A model generated the notes under the pieces. It did not search any database. It saw nothing but the letters and a program-made list of their open reading frames with translations, and was not told the DNA's origin. DNA of 64,000 nucleotides from Bradyrhizobium sp. Gha (GTDB lineage: Bacteria; Pseudomonadota; Alphaproteobacteria; Rhizobiales; Xanthobacteraceae), in contig NZ_FOQM01000009.1 in NCBI RefSeq assembly GCF_900113735.1, forward strand, positions 1-64,000. The letters are read 5' to 3'. Of this stretch, positions 55,895-64,000 are shown piece after piece. The position numbers and the translations under genes are program-made. Numbering within the stretch: the stretch's first letter is position 1; each line of letters opens with the position of its first letter.

Positions 55895-56095
55895 TCAGTG
55901 CCGCAGCGGCCCCGGTTTGCGGATGGTCTGCCTGACCTCGGCGCCGCAGTCGCCGCATTCAAAGACGAAATCGATCTTGGCCAGGCTCCAGTGCGGTTCG
56001 ACCTCGCGCACATACATCGGCAGGAACCCGATGCATGTCGGGCAAATCACAGGCGCAATTTCGCTATCCTGATGATGCTGTACATAAGCTGGCAT
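55895..56095 (-). CDS. small zinc-ribbon protein
   Basis: The 66-residue protein has two Cys pairs, CPTC (about residue 18) and CGDC (about residue 48), spaced like a zinc ribbon. PMYVREVEPHWSLAKIDFVF lies between them. AAGGAGAG precedes ATG 56095. It is 146 bp upstream of the MoxR gene on the same strand. The function is unknown. Confidence 0.82.
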   Translation of the reverse strand: MPAYVQHHQDSEIAPVICPTCIGFLPMYVREVEPHWSLAKIDFVFECGDCGAEVRQTIRKPGPLRH

Positions 56096-56323
56096 CCCGG
56101 CTCTCCTTCACAGGCGACTACCAAACCCCGCGCCAAGGCTACTGCCTGATGTCGCGAGGGCGTCATCAACTCTTCCGAACAGAGGCGGAACGGCGAGGGT
56201 TTCTCGGTCGCTGTGACATTCTTGTTACGTCTTCTATACTGTACCGGGCGGACCAAATACCTATCTCACAGGTTGATCCGGCTTTCGGACCATCATTAAC
56301 ACAACGATAAGGGAGCAACGCGC

Positions 56324-57298
56324 ATGACCCATGCCATTCGCTTTCACAAGACCGGCGGACCGGAGGTTCTGGTTTGGGAGGAGGTCAATGTCGGCAAGCC
56401 GGGACAAGGCGAGGCGCGCATTCGCCATACCGCTGTTGGCCTCAACTTCGTCGACATCTACAACCGCTCGGGCGTGTATCCGGCGCAATTGCCGAGTGGG
56501 CTCGGCAGCGAGGCCGCGGGTGTCGTCGAAGAGGTCGGGCCGGGCGTCACTGATCTGAAGCCGGGTGATCGTGTCGCTTACGGTGCTTCGCCGCTTGGCG
56601 CCTATTCCGAGGCGCGGCTGATCCCTGCCGATCGGCTTCTGAAGCTGCCTGACGGGGTCGACGACAAGACCGCGGCAGCAATGATGCTGAAGGGGCTGAC
56701 GACGCAGTACCTGATCCGGCAGACCTATCGTGTGAAGGCTGGCGATACCATTCTGCTGCATGCTGCGGCGGGTGGCGTGGGCCTGATCCTGAGCCAATGG
56801 GCCAAGCATCTCGGCGCAACCGTGATCGGCACCGTCAGCAGCGATGCGAAGGCCAAGCTCGCCAAGGCGCATGGTTGCGATCACGTCATCATTTACTCGC
56901 GCGAAGATTTCGTGAAGCGCGTCGACGAGATCACTGGCGGCAAGAAGGTGCCGGTGGTGTATGATTCCGTCGGCAAGGACACGTTCCTGAGGTCGTTGGA
57001 CTGTCTCGCGCCGCTGGGGGTCGCCGCGCTGTTCGGAGCGTCTTCCGGTGCAGTCGAGCCCCTCAATCTCGGACTGCTCGCGCAGAAGGGCTCGCTCTAT
57101 GTCACCCGGCCGACGCTGTTCACCTACGCCGCCAAGCGCGAGAACCTGGTCGCGATGGCGAACGAACTATTCGATGTCGTGAAATCCGGCGCGGTCAAGA
57201 TCGAGGTGCATCAGACCTATCCGCTGAAGGATGCGGCCAAGGCGCATGCCGATCTCGCCGCGCGCAAGACCACGGGATCGACCGTTCTCACGGTGTGA
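56324..57298 (+). CDS. qor: NADPH:quinone oxidoreductase (zinc-free MDR family)
   Basis: The 324-residue medium-chain dehydrogenase/reductase lacks the zinc-binding Cys residues of alcohol dehydrogenases. The Qor signature block GLNFVDIYNRSGVYP and GLGSEAAGVVEEVGPG are present, with nucleotide-binding AAAGGVGLILSQWAKHLG. It reduces quinones with NADPH, or possibly other enones. AGGGAGC precedes ATG 56324. It seems monocistronic. Confidence 0.95.
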   Translation: MTHAIRFHKTGGPEVLVWEEVNVGKPGQGEARIRHTAVGLNFVDIYNRSGVYPAQLPSGLGSEAAGVVEEVGPGVTDLKPGDRVAYGASPLGAYSEARLIPADRLLKLPDGVDDKTAAAMMLKGLTTQYLIRQTYRVKAGDTILLHAAAGGVGLILSQWAKHLGATVIGTVSSDAKAKLAKAHGCDHVIIYSREDFVKRVDEITGGKKVPVVYDSVGKDTFLRSLDCLAPLGVAALFGASSGAVEPLNLGLLAQKGSLYVTRPTLFTYAAKRENLVAMANELFDVVKSGAVKIEVHQTYPLKDAAKAHADLAARKTTGSTVLTV

Positions 57299-57334
57299 TC
57301 TCGGATTGAGCAGTGGCTGTGGCCTCGGCCTGCG

Positions 57335-57610
57335 TCATACTTTGTCGCGCTTGTGCAAGTCGCGGACGTGATCGAGACGGTTCGCCTGGAGATCGATATC
57401 CTCGGACGGGATTTCGGGGAGGGCGGCCTCAGCCAGAATGGCTTCGGTCACGTCCTCGACGGAATCCCCCGCGATTTCGTGGACGAACGAGATGTTCTGG
57501 TATTCGCCGGAGCTGACTCGGGAGATGACTTCGCGCCTGGTGATTTCAGGGTCGACAATCGCCTCTCGACCGCGGCGCCCGTAATCGATCATCACGACGA
57601 AATACTGCAT
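57335..57610 (-). CDS. small protein of unknown function behind a leader hairpin
   Basis: The 91-residue product begins MQYFVVMIDYGRRGREAIVD and contains TRREVISRVSSGEYQNISFV and EIPSEDIDLQANRLDHVRDL. It is acidic, soluble and without a signal peptide. I do not recognise the family. ATG 57610 has AGGA 8 nt upstream; a TTG at 57613 adds one residue. The ribosome-binding site abuts a strong hairpin. Confidence 0.78.
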   Translation of the reverse strand: MQYFVVMIDYGRRGREAIVDPEITRREVISRVSSGEYQNISFVHEIAGDSVEDVTEAILAEAALPEIPSEDIDLQANRLDHVRDLHKRDKV

Positions 57611-57619
57611 CAAACGATC

Positions 57620-57650
57620 CTGCCGCGCCCCGATGATCGGCGCGCGGCAG
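57620..57650 (-). promoter_or_regulatory. leader hairpin abutting the ribosome-binding site
   Basis: CTGCCGCGC and GCGCGGCAG form a perfect 9-bp stem around GCCGATCATCGGG, which can pair further internally. The last two bases of the 3' arm are the first two of the AGGA ribosome-binding site of the gene at 57610, so folding would hinder translation. Confidence 0.5.
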
Positions 57651-57709
57651 AGTATTTCTGAAAAGGAGAATTAAGTCAAGGCTGACTTCCAAAAATCGGA
57701 AATCACGCC

Positions 57710-58318
57710 TTACCGGCTCTTCTTGCGCGGGCGGGCGGACTTGGCGCGCAGCCGCTCGAGCTGGCCCTTGGGCATCGAGAGGCAGATCTCTCCGACCCAG
57801 TCGAGCTTGACGCCGACGATCGGCTTGGCGTTGAAGCTGGTGAGGTTGACGACGGAGGGTGATTTGCCCCGCTCGATGGTCTTCAGATAGCGCTCGCCGG
57901 TCTTGAGCCGGACCACGGCCTCTTCGCCGTAGAAGCTGGACAGCGGATGACGCTGGTCCTTGTAGACCACGATCACGTCTCCGCTCTCGTATTTGGGCAA
58001 CATCGAATCGCCGACGATCTCGAACGCGACGGTTTCTTCCATGATCGGGAAGGGCAGCGTGACGTCGCCGAGCCCCTCCGGCGGAACCTGCTCGACGTCA
58101 GGCTCGATGACGGCGCCGGCGCCGACGCGGCCCATGATCGGCGCGAGGTTGAGCTCGAGATATTCCATGATCGGAATGATTTCCGAGGCCTTCACCAGGC
58201 GCTCGCCACCAAGGATTTCGGACACCGCTCCCGGACGCACGCCCATCGCCGCGGCCAGCCCGCCCTTGCTCTTGCCCGTCTTTTCCAGGCCCCGCTCGAT
58301 CATTGCAGCGTCCAACAT
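57710..58318 (-). CDS. S24/LexA-like repressor with helix-turn-helix
   Basis: The 202-residue phage-repressor-like protein has an N-terminal helix-turn-helix (KSKGGLAAAMGVRPGAVSEI, residues 17-36) and a C-terminal S24 peptidase domain with Ser105 (VGDSMLPKYESGDVIVV) and Lys146 (GERYLKTIERG). The self-cleavage residues are conserved, so it could be inactivated by RecA-type signalling. GAGGG precedes ATG 58318. It faces GcrA across a region with operator-like palindromes, and a basic tail (KSARPRKKSR) ends the protein. Confidence 0.93.
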   Translation of the reverse strand: MLDAAMIERGLEKTGKSKGGLAAAMGVRPGAVSEILGGERLVKASEIIPIMEYLELNLAPIMGRVGAGAVIEPDVEQVPPEGLGDVTLPFPIMEETVAFEIVGDSMLPKYESGDVIVVYKDQRHPLSSFYGEEAVVRLKTGERYLKTIERGKSPSVVNLTSFNAKPIVGVKLDWVGEICLSMPKGQLERLRAKSARPRKKSR

Positions 58319-58358
58319 GATGTTTCCCTCGAATTGCCATGGCACATGGCTCTTGTAA

Positions 58359-58430
58359 TCCGAAATTCGGAATTGATGCAATTATGAATATCAGAATTCC
58401 GGCTTGACTTCCTATTCGGAATAACGGAAT
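58359..58430. promoter_or_regulatory. operator-like cluster between the S24 repressor and gcrA genes
   Basis: A perfect 13-nt palindrome TCCGAA-A-TTCGGA lies at 58359-58371, cagaattccgg at 58392-58402 is a related half-site pair, and attcggaataacggaat (58414-58430) repeats the TTCCG half-site twice. TTGACT at 58404-58409 is a candidate -35 for the plus-strand transcript. The layout fits autoregulation by the repressor. Confidence 0.5.
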
Positions 58431-58482
58431 GTATGTGTCCGCCGCCGGATCGAACGGTCGGGGCGCATCACAGGACAGCAGC

Positions 58483-59022
58483 ATGGAACCGGGCCATTGG
58501 CCGTCGGAGCATTCCGACGCGCTTCGAGACTATTTTTTCAAGGGGTTGTCATACGCGCAGATCGGAAGAGAGATTAACGCAAGGTTTGGAACGGCTTACA
58601 CGCGCAACGCGGTGGTCGGTCGGGCCAAGCGGCTGGGGCTCGGGCTTGCCGCGCCCGAACGGGTGATGAGTCCGTCGATCGTGCCGTCCTTGTCGGGCGA
58701 GCCCTCCCAGCTCGCGCCGAATCGTGCCGCGTCAGCCAGCCTGAACCTGCCGCCACCGTCGGCATTGAAGCCGGTCAGTCCGGTCAAATTGCGCTGCGTT
58801 GGTGTCCGGCCGCGCCTGATCGCGCTGGTCGAACTCGAGCAAGGCGACTGCCGCTACCCCTATGGAGGTGACAGGGAAGAAGAGGAGATCCGTTTCTGCG
58901 GCCATCCGCGTCAGCCTGGTTCGGGCTACTGCGCGCCGCATGCTCACCTGACTCGCGGTCCTGGAGCAGCGTCCGGCTGTGCGGCCGGTGCCGTCGTGCT
59001 GAGGCTGGTTTCCGCCGCCTGA
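58483..59022 (+). CDS. GcrA-family cell-cycle regulator
   Basis: The 179-residue protein matches GcrA, an alphaproteobacterial sigma-70 cofactor that acts at methylated promoters. The N-terminal domain (WPSEHSDALRDYFFKGLSYA, then RNAVVGRAKRLGLG) and the C-terminal Cys-containing domain (GDCRYPYGG, FCGHPRQPGSGYCAPH) are both present. The usual WT(D/E)ERV opening is altered to HWPSEHSD. ATG 58483 is chosen since upstream residues are not conserved. It is probably a paralog of the essential GcrA. Confidence 0.85.
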   Translation: MEPGHWPSEHSDALRDYFFKGLSYAQIGREINARFGTAYTRNAVVGRAKRLGLGLAAPERVMSPSIVPSLSGEPSQLAPNRAASASLNLPPPSALKPVSPVKLRCVGVRPRLIALVELEQGDCRYPYGGDREEEEIRFCGHPRQPGSGYCAPHAHLTRGPGAASGCAAGAVVLRLVSAA

Positions 59023-59068
59023 CCGGCGTCGCCGTCCCGTCTCATGTCAATTCGCAAGGAGCTTCCGA

Positions 59069-59632
59069 GTGGCACGTGCCAGACGCAATATGTCCTACAG
59101 GTTGACCGGACTTCACGACCGGCGGTCGCGCGATCTGTCGTTCAACGCCGAGGTGGTGGAGGTCGAGATCGATAATCCACTGGCGCTGGATAGGGACGAG
59201 AAGATCGTGGCGATGCGGTCGATCAGGAACGATCCGCTCGGCCGGCTGCACTCGCACCACCAGATCGACGAGGCGCAGTATCGAGGTGGTCGAGCCTATC
59301 AGAACGACTGGGAGAGGGCGGAGCGAGGCCCACAGGCCATGGATCCGACCCGCGAATATGTCGACGGCGCAGCCTTCCGCGAGCCCATGACCGACAGCCA
59401 GCGCCAGGCTGTGCTGCGGCTGAACCGGGTCGAGCACGAGCTCGGCACCGACGGTGCAGCTCTGGTCCACGACGTGCTGGTGCACGGCCTGACGATGGAC
59501 CAGATCGGGCAGCGGCGCGCCGTCCGCACCCAGCGCTGGAACGACTATTTCGCCCGGCGATTTCGCGAATGCCTCGACCGGCTGGCCCTCGTCTACGGCT
59601 TTGCGACCGACACAACAGCCCGGCGCCGTTGA
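59069..59632 (+). CDS. DUF6456-like protein next to gcrA
   Basis: The 187-residue product has a C-terminal half like DUF6456: DPLGRLHSHHQIDEAQYRGG, AYQNDWERAE, then a helical RLNRVEHELGTDGAALVHDV and RRFRECLDRLALVYGFA. The N-terminal 50 residues are basic. GTG 59069 has AAGGAG 7 nt upstream. It follows gcrA by 46 bp on the same strand. DUF6456 domains usually follow a helix-turn-helix, so a DNA-linked role is likely but unproved. Confidence 0.75.
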   Translation: MARARRNMSYRLTGLHDRRSRDLSFNAEVVEVEIDNPLALDRDEKIVAMRSIRNDPLGRLHSHHQIDEAQYRGGRAYQNDWERAERGPQAMDPTREYVDGAAFREPMTDSQRQAVLRLNRVEHELGTDGAALVHDVLVHGLTMDQIGQRRAVRTQRWNDYFARRFRECLDRLALVYGFATDTTARRR

Positions 59633-60430
59633 ACGACAATGCCGGAGCCTTTCGCCGCCGGCACGTCGTCCGTTGTCACGGATGCGGCATGATCTGGTAG
59701 GGCGTCGTGTAGGGCTCGACCCGGAGCGAAGCGTTCGCCAGCAGGCCGGTCTTGGCGGTTGGCGCCTGCTGCATTTCACCGTTCTGTGGTCGCATCATCG
59801 TGAACGACCATGGCAGCATAGGGCGATGGTGGACTGTGACGCGCAGCGGCGAGTCCAAACCGGGAGATCAGGACTCAAGCGACAAAATCAAGGCGCGCCG
59901 TTTCGCTTGTTCGTCTGTCTCGGTCTCACCAGTCCCGCCATGGCCACCGATCCGTTTATCGTCGAAAGCTGGACATTGACGGCTGCCGTCCTGGCTCATG
60001 GGCTGATCCGCAGCGCGAAGCTGACGATGCGCAGCGCGCGGCCCCTGTGTTTGCCAGTTTCCGAGCATGCCGGAAGCAACCCGAAACGTTGGTCGAATTG
60101 ACAGCGATCGGGGCCATGTGGTGACTGATGCTGCTTCTTGACGCAGGCGGGTGACGACGGCGCCTATTCCTGTTATTCGGAATTGCCGTGGCGCGATGTT
60201 GGCGAAGCATCGCTAAGTAGTACGGTTTGGCTTGCGCGATGGGTTGTTTCTTGTCATGATTGCAACTTCTCGGCTCGATCCGAATCTGTTGAATCTGCGG
60301 CTCAGCGTGATGGTCTGCTGGGATGCTCCGACCGAGAGTCGGTCGTCGCCATGGCGTTCGGTGACGGCATTTGGTCCTCTATGGGCTGCTGATGTACAAC
60401 CCGAAGGGCCGATCCTGTCATAGGTGCGAG
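59633..60430. other. 798-bp stretch without a secure gene
   Basis: No strong gene is seen. The best small frame is on the minus strand, 59676-59819 (MLPWSFTMMRPQNGEMQQAP ... TTPYQIMPHP, 47 residues, possibly longer from a TTG at 59858). It lacks a ribosome-binding site and is only a possibility. Further right (60140-60420) the sequence is less GC-rich and codes for nothing recognisable; it may be degenerate insert DNA. Confidence 0.4.
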
Positions 60431-60616
60431 ATGAAAAACTTCAATTTCGCGGCTGAACTGCATCTCAAGCTCGGTGCCCCCGCGAACGGTACGGTCGAGA
60501 GTCTCCGCCTGCTGCGCGCCTTTCTCAAGCTCGCTCCCCGCCAGCGTTTCGAGGTCATCAGGCTTGTCGAAGACCTCGTCACTGACGAAACACTCCCCGA
60601 ACATCCCCTATCCTAG
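60431..60616 (+). CDS. small protein of unknown function
   Basis: The 61-residue frame reads MKNFNFAAELHLKLGAPANG and then VESLRLLRAFLKLAPRQRFE-VIRLVEDLVTDE. The second half is a good amphipathic helix. AGGTG lies shortly before ATG 60431, and codon choice fits the genome. No family is recognised. It lies 148 bp upstream of the phasin gene on the same strand. Confidence 0.5.
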   Translation: MKNFNFAAELHLKLGAPANGTVESLRLLRAFLKLAPRQRFEVIRLVEDLVTDETLPEHPLS

Positions 60617-60763
60617 CAGGACCGGCCCCGCCCCGACGTTCCGCTTTGTCCATCTTCCCGCCCGGGCAGACCGCCAAGCTGCTGCCGTGGCGCGCGACTG
60701 ACCGCTGGAATGCGGTGCCACTAATGTGATAATCAGTCAGGAAAAAGAGGGAGGAGTGCGACC

Positions 60764-61105
60764 ATGATCGAACCGAAGCTCGAAGTTCCCGCTGAACTAC
60801 GCGACTTGGCCGAGAAAACGATCGACCAGGCTGAGAAGGCATTCGGCATGTTTTTCGATGCCGCCACCAAGTCGATGACCTCCGTTCCGGGAGCGGGGGC
60901 GGACGTCTCCAAGCAGGCGCTTGCCTTTACTGAGCAGAACATGAAGGCAGCGTTCGAGCATGCTCGCAAGCTGGTTCACGCAACCGACCTCCAGGAGGCG
61001 ATGCGGATCCAGTCCGAGTTCCTGCGCAGCCAGTTTACCAATGCCGGCGATCACATGCGCCAGATGACCGGCAACTTCATGCAGCCGGGCAAGGGCAAGT
61101 CCTGA
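60764..61105 (+). CDS. phasin-family protein
   Basis: The 113-residue protein has the phasin helix pattern: PAELRDLAEKTIDQAEKAFG, KQALAFTEQNMKAAFEHARK and LQEAMRIQSEFLRSQFTNAG. Phasins coat polyhydroxyalkanoate granules and affect their size. It is short and without the Ala/Pro tail found in larger phasins. GGAGGAG precedes ATG 60764. No PHA synthase gene is nearby. Confidence 0.9.
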   Translation: MIEPKLEVPAELRDLAEKTIDQAEKAFGMFFDAATKSMTSVPGAGADVSKQALAFTEQNMKAAFEHARKLVHATDLQEAMRIQSEFLRSQFTNAGDHMRQMTGNFMQPGKGKS

Positions 61106-61284
61106 TCTGGCGCGTCGCTCGTTGATCTCGCGCAGCGGCGAATGCCAATTCCGCTGCGGGTCCATGACGGGCCACCCGATGCGCGTCGTCCGCCGTCCAT
61201 CCTCACTTCTGCTGATCCCCGTCGGTTCAACCGGCAGGGATTTGCATTTTCAGGGCTCGTTCGCCCGGCCGCAAAGAGCCTTGG

Positions 61285-62115
61285 TCAGTAGTCGCCGGGA
61301 TTCATGATCATCGGCGCGGTCGTATCGGCTGGAGCGAGTGCGCTGCTGGCGCTGTCGCGCAGGAAACGGTCAAGTGTCGCCTGAATCTTCTCCTTGACCG
61401 AGTCGGGTCCACGATCGCTCATCTCGGTATGTTGCGCGCCAGTGTGGATGATGTCGATACCACGCGCCTTGGCCTGTTCCGGCGTCGGCAGCACACCGGG
61501 ATCGGTCACGAAGTGCGGATCCTTGGAGCGAAACGACAGAATCTTCATGTGGTCGTTGAGGACGAACGGCACCCTGAGATTGTCGAGCGTGATGACCTTC
61601 GACACGAGTTCGGGATGCTGCCGGGCGACATACATGGAGACGTCGCCGCCGTTGGAGTGACCGACCAGCGTGATGTGGTCGTAATCGGCATTTTGCTGCC
61701 GCCCCTTCAGCGTGTTCAGCACGAACAGGATGTTGGCCTCGCAACGCATATAGACCTCGCGCCGGCCGACATATGGCTGGCCGACACGGGTCATTAGGGG
61801 AGGGTCGCTCGGCAAATCCTGCTGGATGCTGGCGACGAGATAGCCACGCGCTGCCAGAACATTGGCGAGGAATGAATATTCGGTGGCCTTGACCGTGTTG
61901 CCATTGCTGATGATGGCGACTGGAAGCTTCCACAGGCCGAGATTGGCCTTCGTCTCGTAGTCGCGGCGCACCGCGATATCCACCGAGATCGGCCGCTGAC
62001 GCGAGGCGTCGAACAAGGACAACGTCTCGTGCCGGATCGCGAGCTTGCTGACGACGACATACTCGCCGGCTGCAAGGACGCAGAGAAAAGCCAGAATTCC
62101 AAAAACCCTCTTCAT
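61285..62115 (-). CDS. exported alpha/beta hydrolase
   Basis: The 276-residue precursor has an N-terminal signal or anchor (MKRVFGILAFLCVLAAGEYV). The nucleophile is in VGHSNGGDVSM, the acid is probably in VITLDNLRVPF or SKDPHFVTD, and the His is in HTGAQHTEM. ISNGNTVKATEYSFLANVLA and GYLVASIQQDLP follow the pattern of serine hydrolases acting on esters or acyl chains. The substrate is unknown. It lies 138 bp after the TpsB gene on the same strand. Confidence 0.88.
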   Translation of the reverse strand: MKRVFGILAFLCVLAAGEYVVVSKLAIRHETLSLFDASRQRPISVDIAVRRDYETKANLGLWKLPVAIISNGNTVKATEYSFLANVLAARGYLVASIQQDLPSDPPLMTRVGQPYVGRREVYMRCEANILFVLNTLKGRQQNADYDHITLVGHSNGGDVSMYVARQHPELVSKVITLDNLRVPFVLNDHMKILSFRSKDPHFVTDPGVLPTPEQAKARGIDIIHTGAQHTEMSDRGPDSVKEKIQATLDRFLRDSASSALAPADTTAPMIMNPGDY

Positions 62116-62253
62116 GGTTCCGTCTCAATCACTTTTGACTGAACATGGCTATTGAAAACGGCTCGATCGAGCGACCGTGAGCACCTCACAGGATTAAATT
62201 TAGGCAAGTCTGCGAGTCTGGCCCCAAAAGAGCCGCGTCGCGGTCCCGCGGGG

Positions 62254-64000
62254 CTAGAGACAGCCGTTTCGTTCAGGGCGCAGGCGGAACGCGCTCGACA
62301 GCGTGAACAGGAAGCGCGGGCTGCGGCGCTCATTGCCCGGCGCCCGATAGCTCAAGGGCACGGCCACGCCAAAATCTGCCTGGAGATCGTGCGGCAGGAA
62401 GAACCGCACGCCGACCCCGGCCGATGTCAGCGAGAGGCCGTCGCTCAGCCGGTAACCGTCGTTCCAGACCGCACCGGCATCGCCGAACGCGTAGAGCTGG
62501 TAGCCGCTCCAGTAACGGAAATCGAGCTTCTGGTCGAAGCGCAGTTCGACGGAACCGGCAAGGCCGTTGTCGCCACTGATCTCGGCCGCACCATAACCGC
62601 GGCCGAATGCTGCGCCGCCGAGATAGAATTGCTGCGAGGTGAACAGCGGCCGTGACGCGGTCTGGCTCGCTGCAGACAGCTTGAGCGACCAGGCGTCGGT
62701 CAGTGACTGGTAGCGAGTGAACCAGAAGTTCAGCACCGAGAAATTCGAGGACGCACCGTCGCGCGACAACAGATCATCCTCGAAATGCGAGGCACCGAAG
62801 ACATCGAGGCCCTGGCGAAAGGTCATCGTCGCAAAGTTGGTGCCGCCGAGGCCGTCTTGGAGCCGATAGTCGGCCGTGAGGCTCGCGGCCCTGATATGGT
62901 CATTGTACCAGGGGCCGTAGAGATCGTGCTCCGATACATTGCTGAAGGTCATGGCCGCAGTCAGGGTCAACGTGGAAGATCGCGATTGTAGCGCGACGAC
63001 GCTGGCGCGCAGTTCGAACGCTTCGGTCGTGGTGATGTCGCTGGCGAGCCGACGCGCATCGCCCGGCCTGACCGCGCTGTACAGCACTGATCCGCCGAGC
63101 CGTACGCCGTCGACGCCGACTGGAGCATCATAGGACAGCCGCGAGAAGCCGAGCTCGCGCGGGTCGTTGGCGGCCGTCGACAGGTTGACCGCGAGGGTGT
63201 CCCCTGGCGTGAGGTAGGAGTTGAACGCCCCGGTCGCATAGGTCTGCCACGGGCCAACCGACGATGAGCCGAGATTGTCGAGCCCGAACGAGGTGAAGAC
63301 GTGCCAAGTCTTCAAATAAACGGTGAGGCGGAAACGGCCGGTCGCGCCGCCGATCTCCTCCAGCGCGGTATCGGTGATCCGGACTCCCGGCCTGCCGTTG
63401 ATGAGGTAGAGCTGACGTTCGAGTGTTGCCAGGCGCGACGGCCTCTCTGCCAGGATCGGCCCGAGCATCGGCCTGATCCCGAATTGCTCAGCGCCATCGC
63501 CTTTCAGCTCGGTTTCTACAATCGCGCCTTCGATCATTTGGATCTGGACACGGCCGTCGGCGATATCCTGCGCCGGCACGATTGCGCGGCTCAGATGGAA
63601 GCCCTGGGCACGGTAGAGATCGCTGATCGCGCCGGCGATCGCGACGAGGTCGGCTTGCGAGACGCTTTTGCCGAGATAAGGCTGGTAGGCCGCGGCGATG
63701 CGATCGGGGGAGATGGCCTGGGCGCCGCTGATATCGATTCCGCGCAGCACAAATTGCGCCTTGCTATCCCCCTCGGCATTGGATTGGCCAGCCGAAGGGA
63801 GCTTCAGCGCGGGCCGGCTCAGGGATTCCCGCTCGTTTTGGTTTTCAAAATATTTCTCCGGCTGCCTCGGGTCGAAGCCGGGGGTATGCGCCTGCTGCGC
63901 GAAGACCTGCGGAACTCCCGCGATCGTCGATGCCGCCAGCACCAACGCAGTGAGGAGATGGCGCTTCTCAATGCGCGCAACGAACAGTTCTCCGTAGTTT
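62254..64000 (-). CDS. TpsB/ShlB-FhaC-type outer-membrane transporter, start outside the window
   Basis: The frame is open to the window edge and reads FVARIEKRHLLTALVLAAST and AGVPQVFA as a signal peptide, so the start codon lies just beyond 64000; the in-frame TTG at 63945 would cut the signal peptide. A POTRA-2 domain (QFVLRGIDISGAQAISPDRI) and ShlB-type barrel (SSVGPWQTYATGAFNSYLTP, FYLGGAAFGRGYGAAEISGD) follow, ending in SSAFRLRPERNGCL. TpsB proteins secrete a TpsA exoprotein; none is in the window. Confidence 0.9.
   Translation of the reverse strand, partial: NYGELFVARIEKRHLLTALVLAASTIAGVPQVFAQQAHTPGFDPRQPEKYFENQNERESLSRPALKLPSAGQSNAEGDSKAQFVLRGIDISGAQAISPDRIAAAYQPYLGKSVSQADLVAIAGAISDLYRAQGFHLSRAIVPAQDIADGRVQIQMIEGAIVETELKGDGAEQFGIRPMLGPILAERPSRLATLERQLYLINGRPGVRITDTALEEIGGATGRFRLTVYLKTWHVFTSFGLDNLGSSSVGPWQTYATGAFNSYLTPGDTLAVNLSTAANDPRELGFSRLSYDAPVGVDGVRLGGSVLYSAVRPGDARRLASDITTTEAFELRASVVALQSRSSTLTLTAAMTFSNVSEHDLYGPWYNDHIRAASLTADYRLQDGLGGTNFATMTFRQGLDVFGASHFEDDLLSRDGASSNFSVLNFWFTRYQSLTDAWSLKLSAASQTASRPLFTSQQFYLGGAAFGRGYGAAEISGDNGLAGSVELRFDQKLDFRYWSGYQLYAFGDAGAVWNDGYRLSDGLSLTSAGVGVRFFLPHDLQADFGVAVPLSYRAPGNERRSPRFLFTLSSAFRLRPERNGCL

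Overview
The window looks like a chromosomal segment of a Bradyrhizobium-type alphaproteobacterium. The DNA is GC-rich, and it carries a GcrA cell-cycle regulator, a glutathione-linked formaldehyde gene, an ABC set of the PQQ-dehydrogenase/lanthanide type, and interspersed palindromic repeats of a kind I know from Bradyrhizobium (5289-5426, 13552-13650). There is no rRNA, tRNA, CRISPR array, phage or complete insertion sequence. The only element resembling a mobile unit is a REP-associated transposase (RAYT) between two identical inverted 39-nt repeats (42401-43044).

Region 1 (130-11701) is a C1/alcohol-oxidation module. Five genes (4972 down to 564, minus strand) are joined by four ATGA stop/start overlaps. 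They encode a periplasmic binding protein, a YVTN beta-propeller, an ABC ATPase, an ABC permease and an exported protein, which is the layout of the PQQ-alcohol-dehydrogenase-associated or lanthanide-uptake (lut) locus. S-formylglutathione hydrolase, a LuxR-type response regulator, a divergent histidine kinase and a TonB-dependent receptor follow. No PQQ dehydrogenase gene is inside the window.

Region 2 (11757-16545) is the most unusual part. It contains a subtilisin-like protease and two small proteins of unknown function, all with strong ribosome-binding sites, and a membrane M48 metalloprotease upstream. One small protein has a prion-like G/Q/Y/F-rich N-terminus and three copies of a helical motif; the other seems to carry a diverged fourth copy.

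Region 3 (16875-28382) is mixed. It holds a Tat-exported GH1 glycosidase, a thiolase, an HU-like protein, a heat-shock operon (hsp20-lon) with a good RpoH-type promoter, a DUF892 ferritin-like protein, a decayed marC, a class II aldolase, a ClC channel and small exported proteins.

Region 4 (28473-49189) is a purine and ureide catabolism island. It encodes DUF3830, allantoinase PuuE, a UraD-UraH fusion, a two-gene molybdenum hydroxylase (xanthine-dehydrogenase type), an 8-oxoguanine-deaminase-like amidohydrolase, a guanine-deaminase-like protein, a biuret-hydrolase-type amidohydrolase, an outer-membrane barrel protein and two complete BMP-family nucleoside-type ABC importers. Together they would import purines or nucleosides, oxidise them to urate and break the ring down through 5-hydroxyisourate, OHCU and allantoin to ureides.

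Region 5 (49446-64000) has a frameshifted gene of unknown family, DctA, remnants of a TetR regulator and an NCS2 purine permease, a MoxR/CoxE-type ATPase and VWA pair, a quinone oxidoreductase, an S24 repressor with candidate operators facing GcrA, a DUF6456-like gene, a phasin, an exported alpha/beta hydrolase and, at the right edge, a TpsB transporter whose start lies outside the window.

All assignments come from reading the sequence and recalling families; no database search was run.
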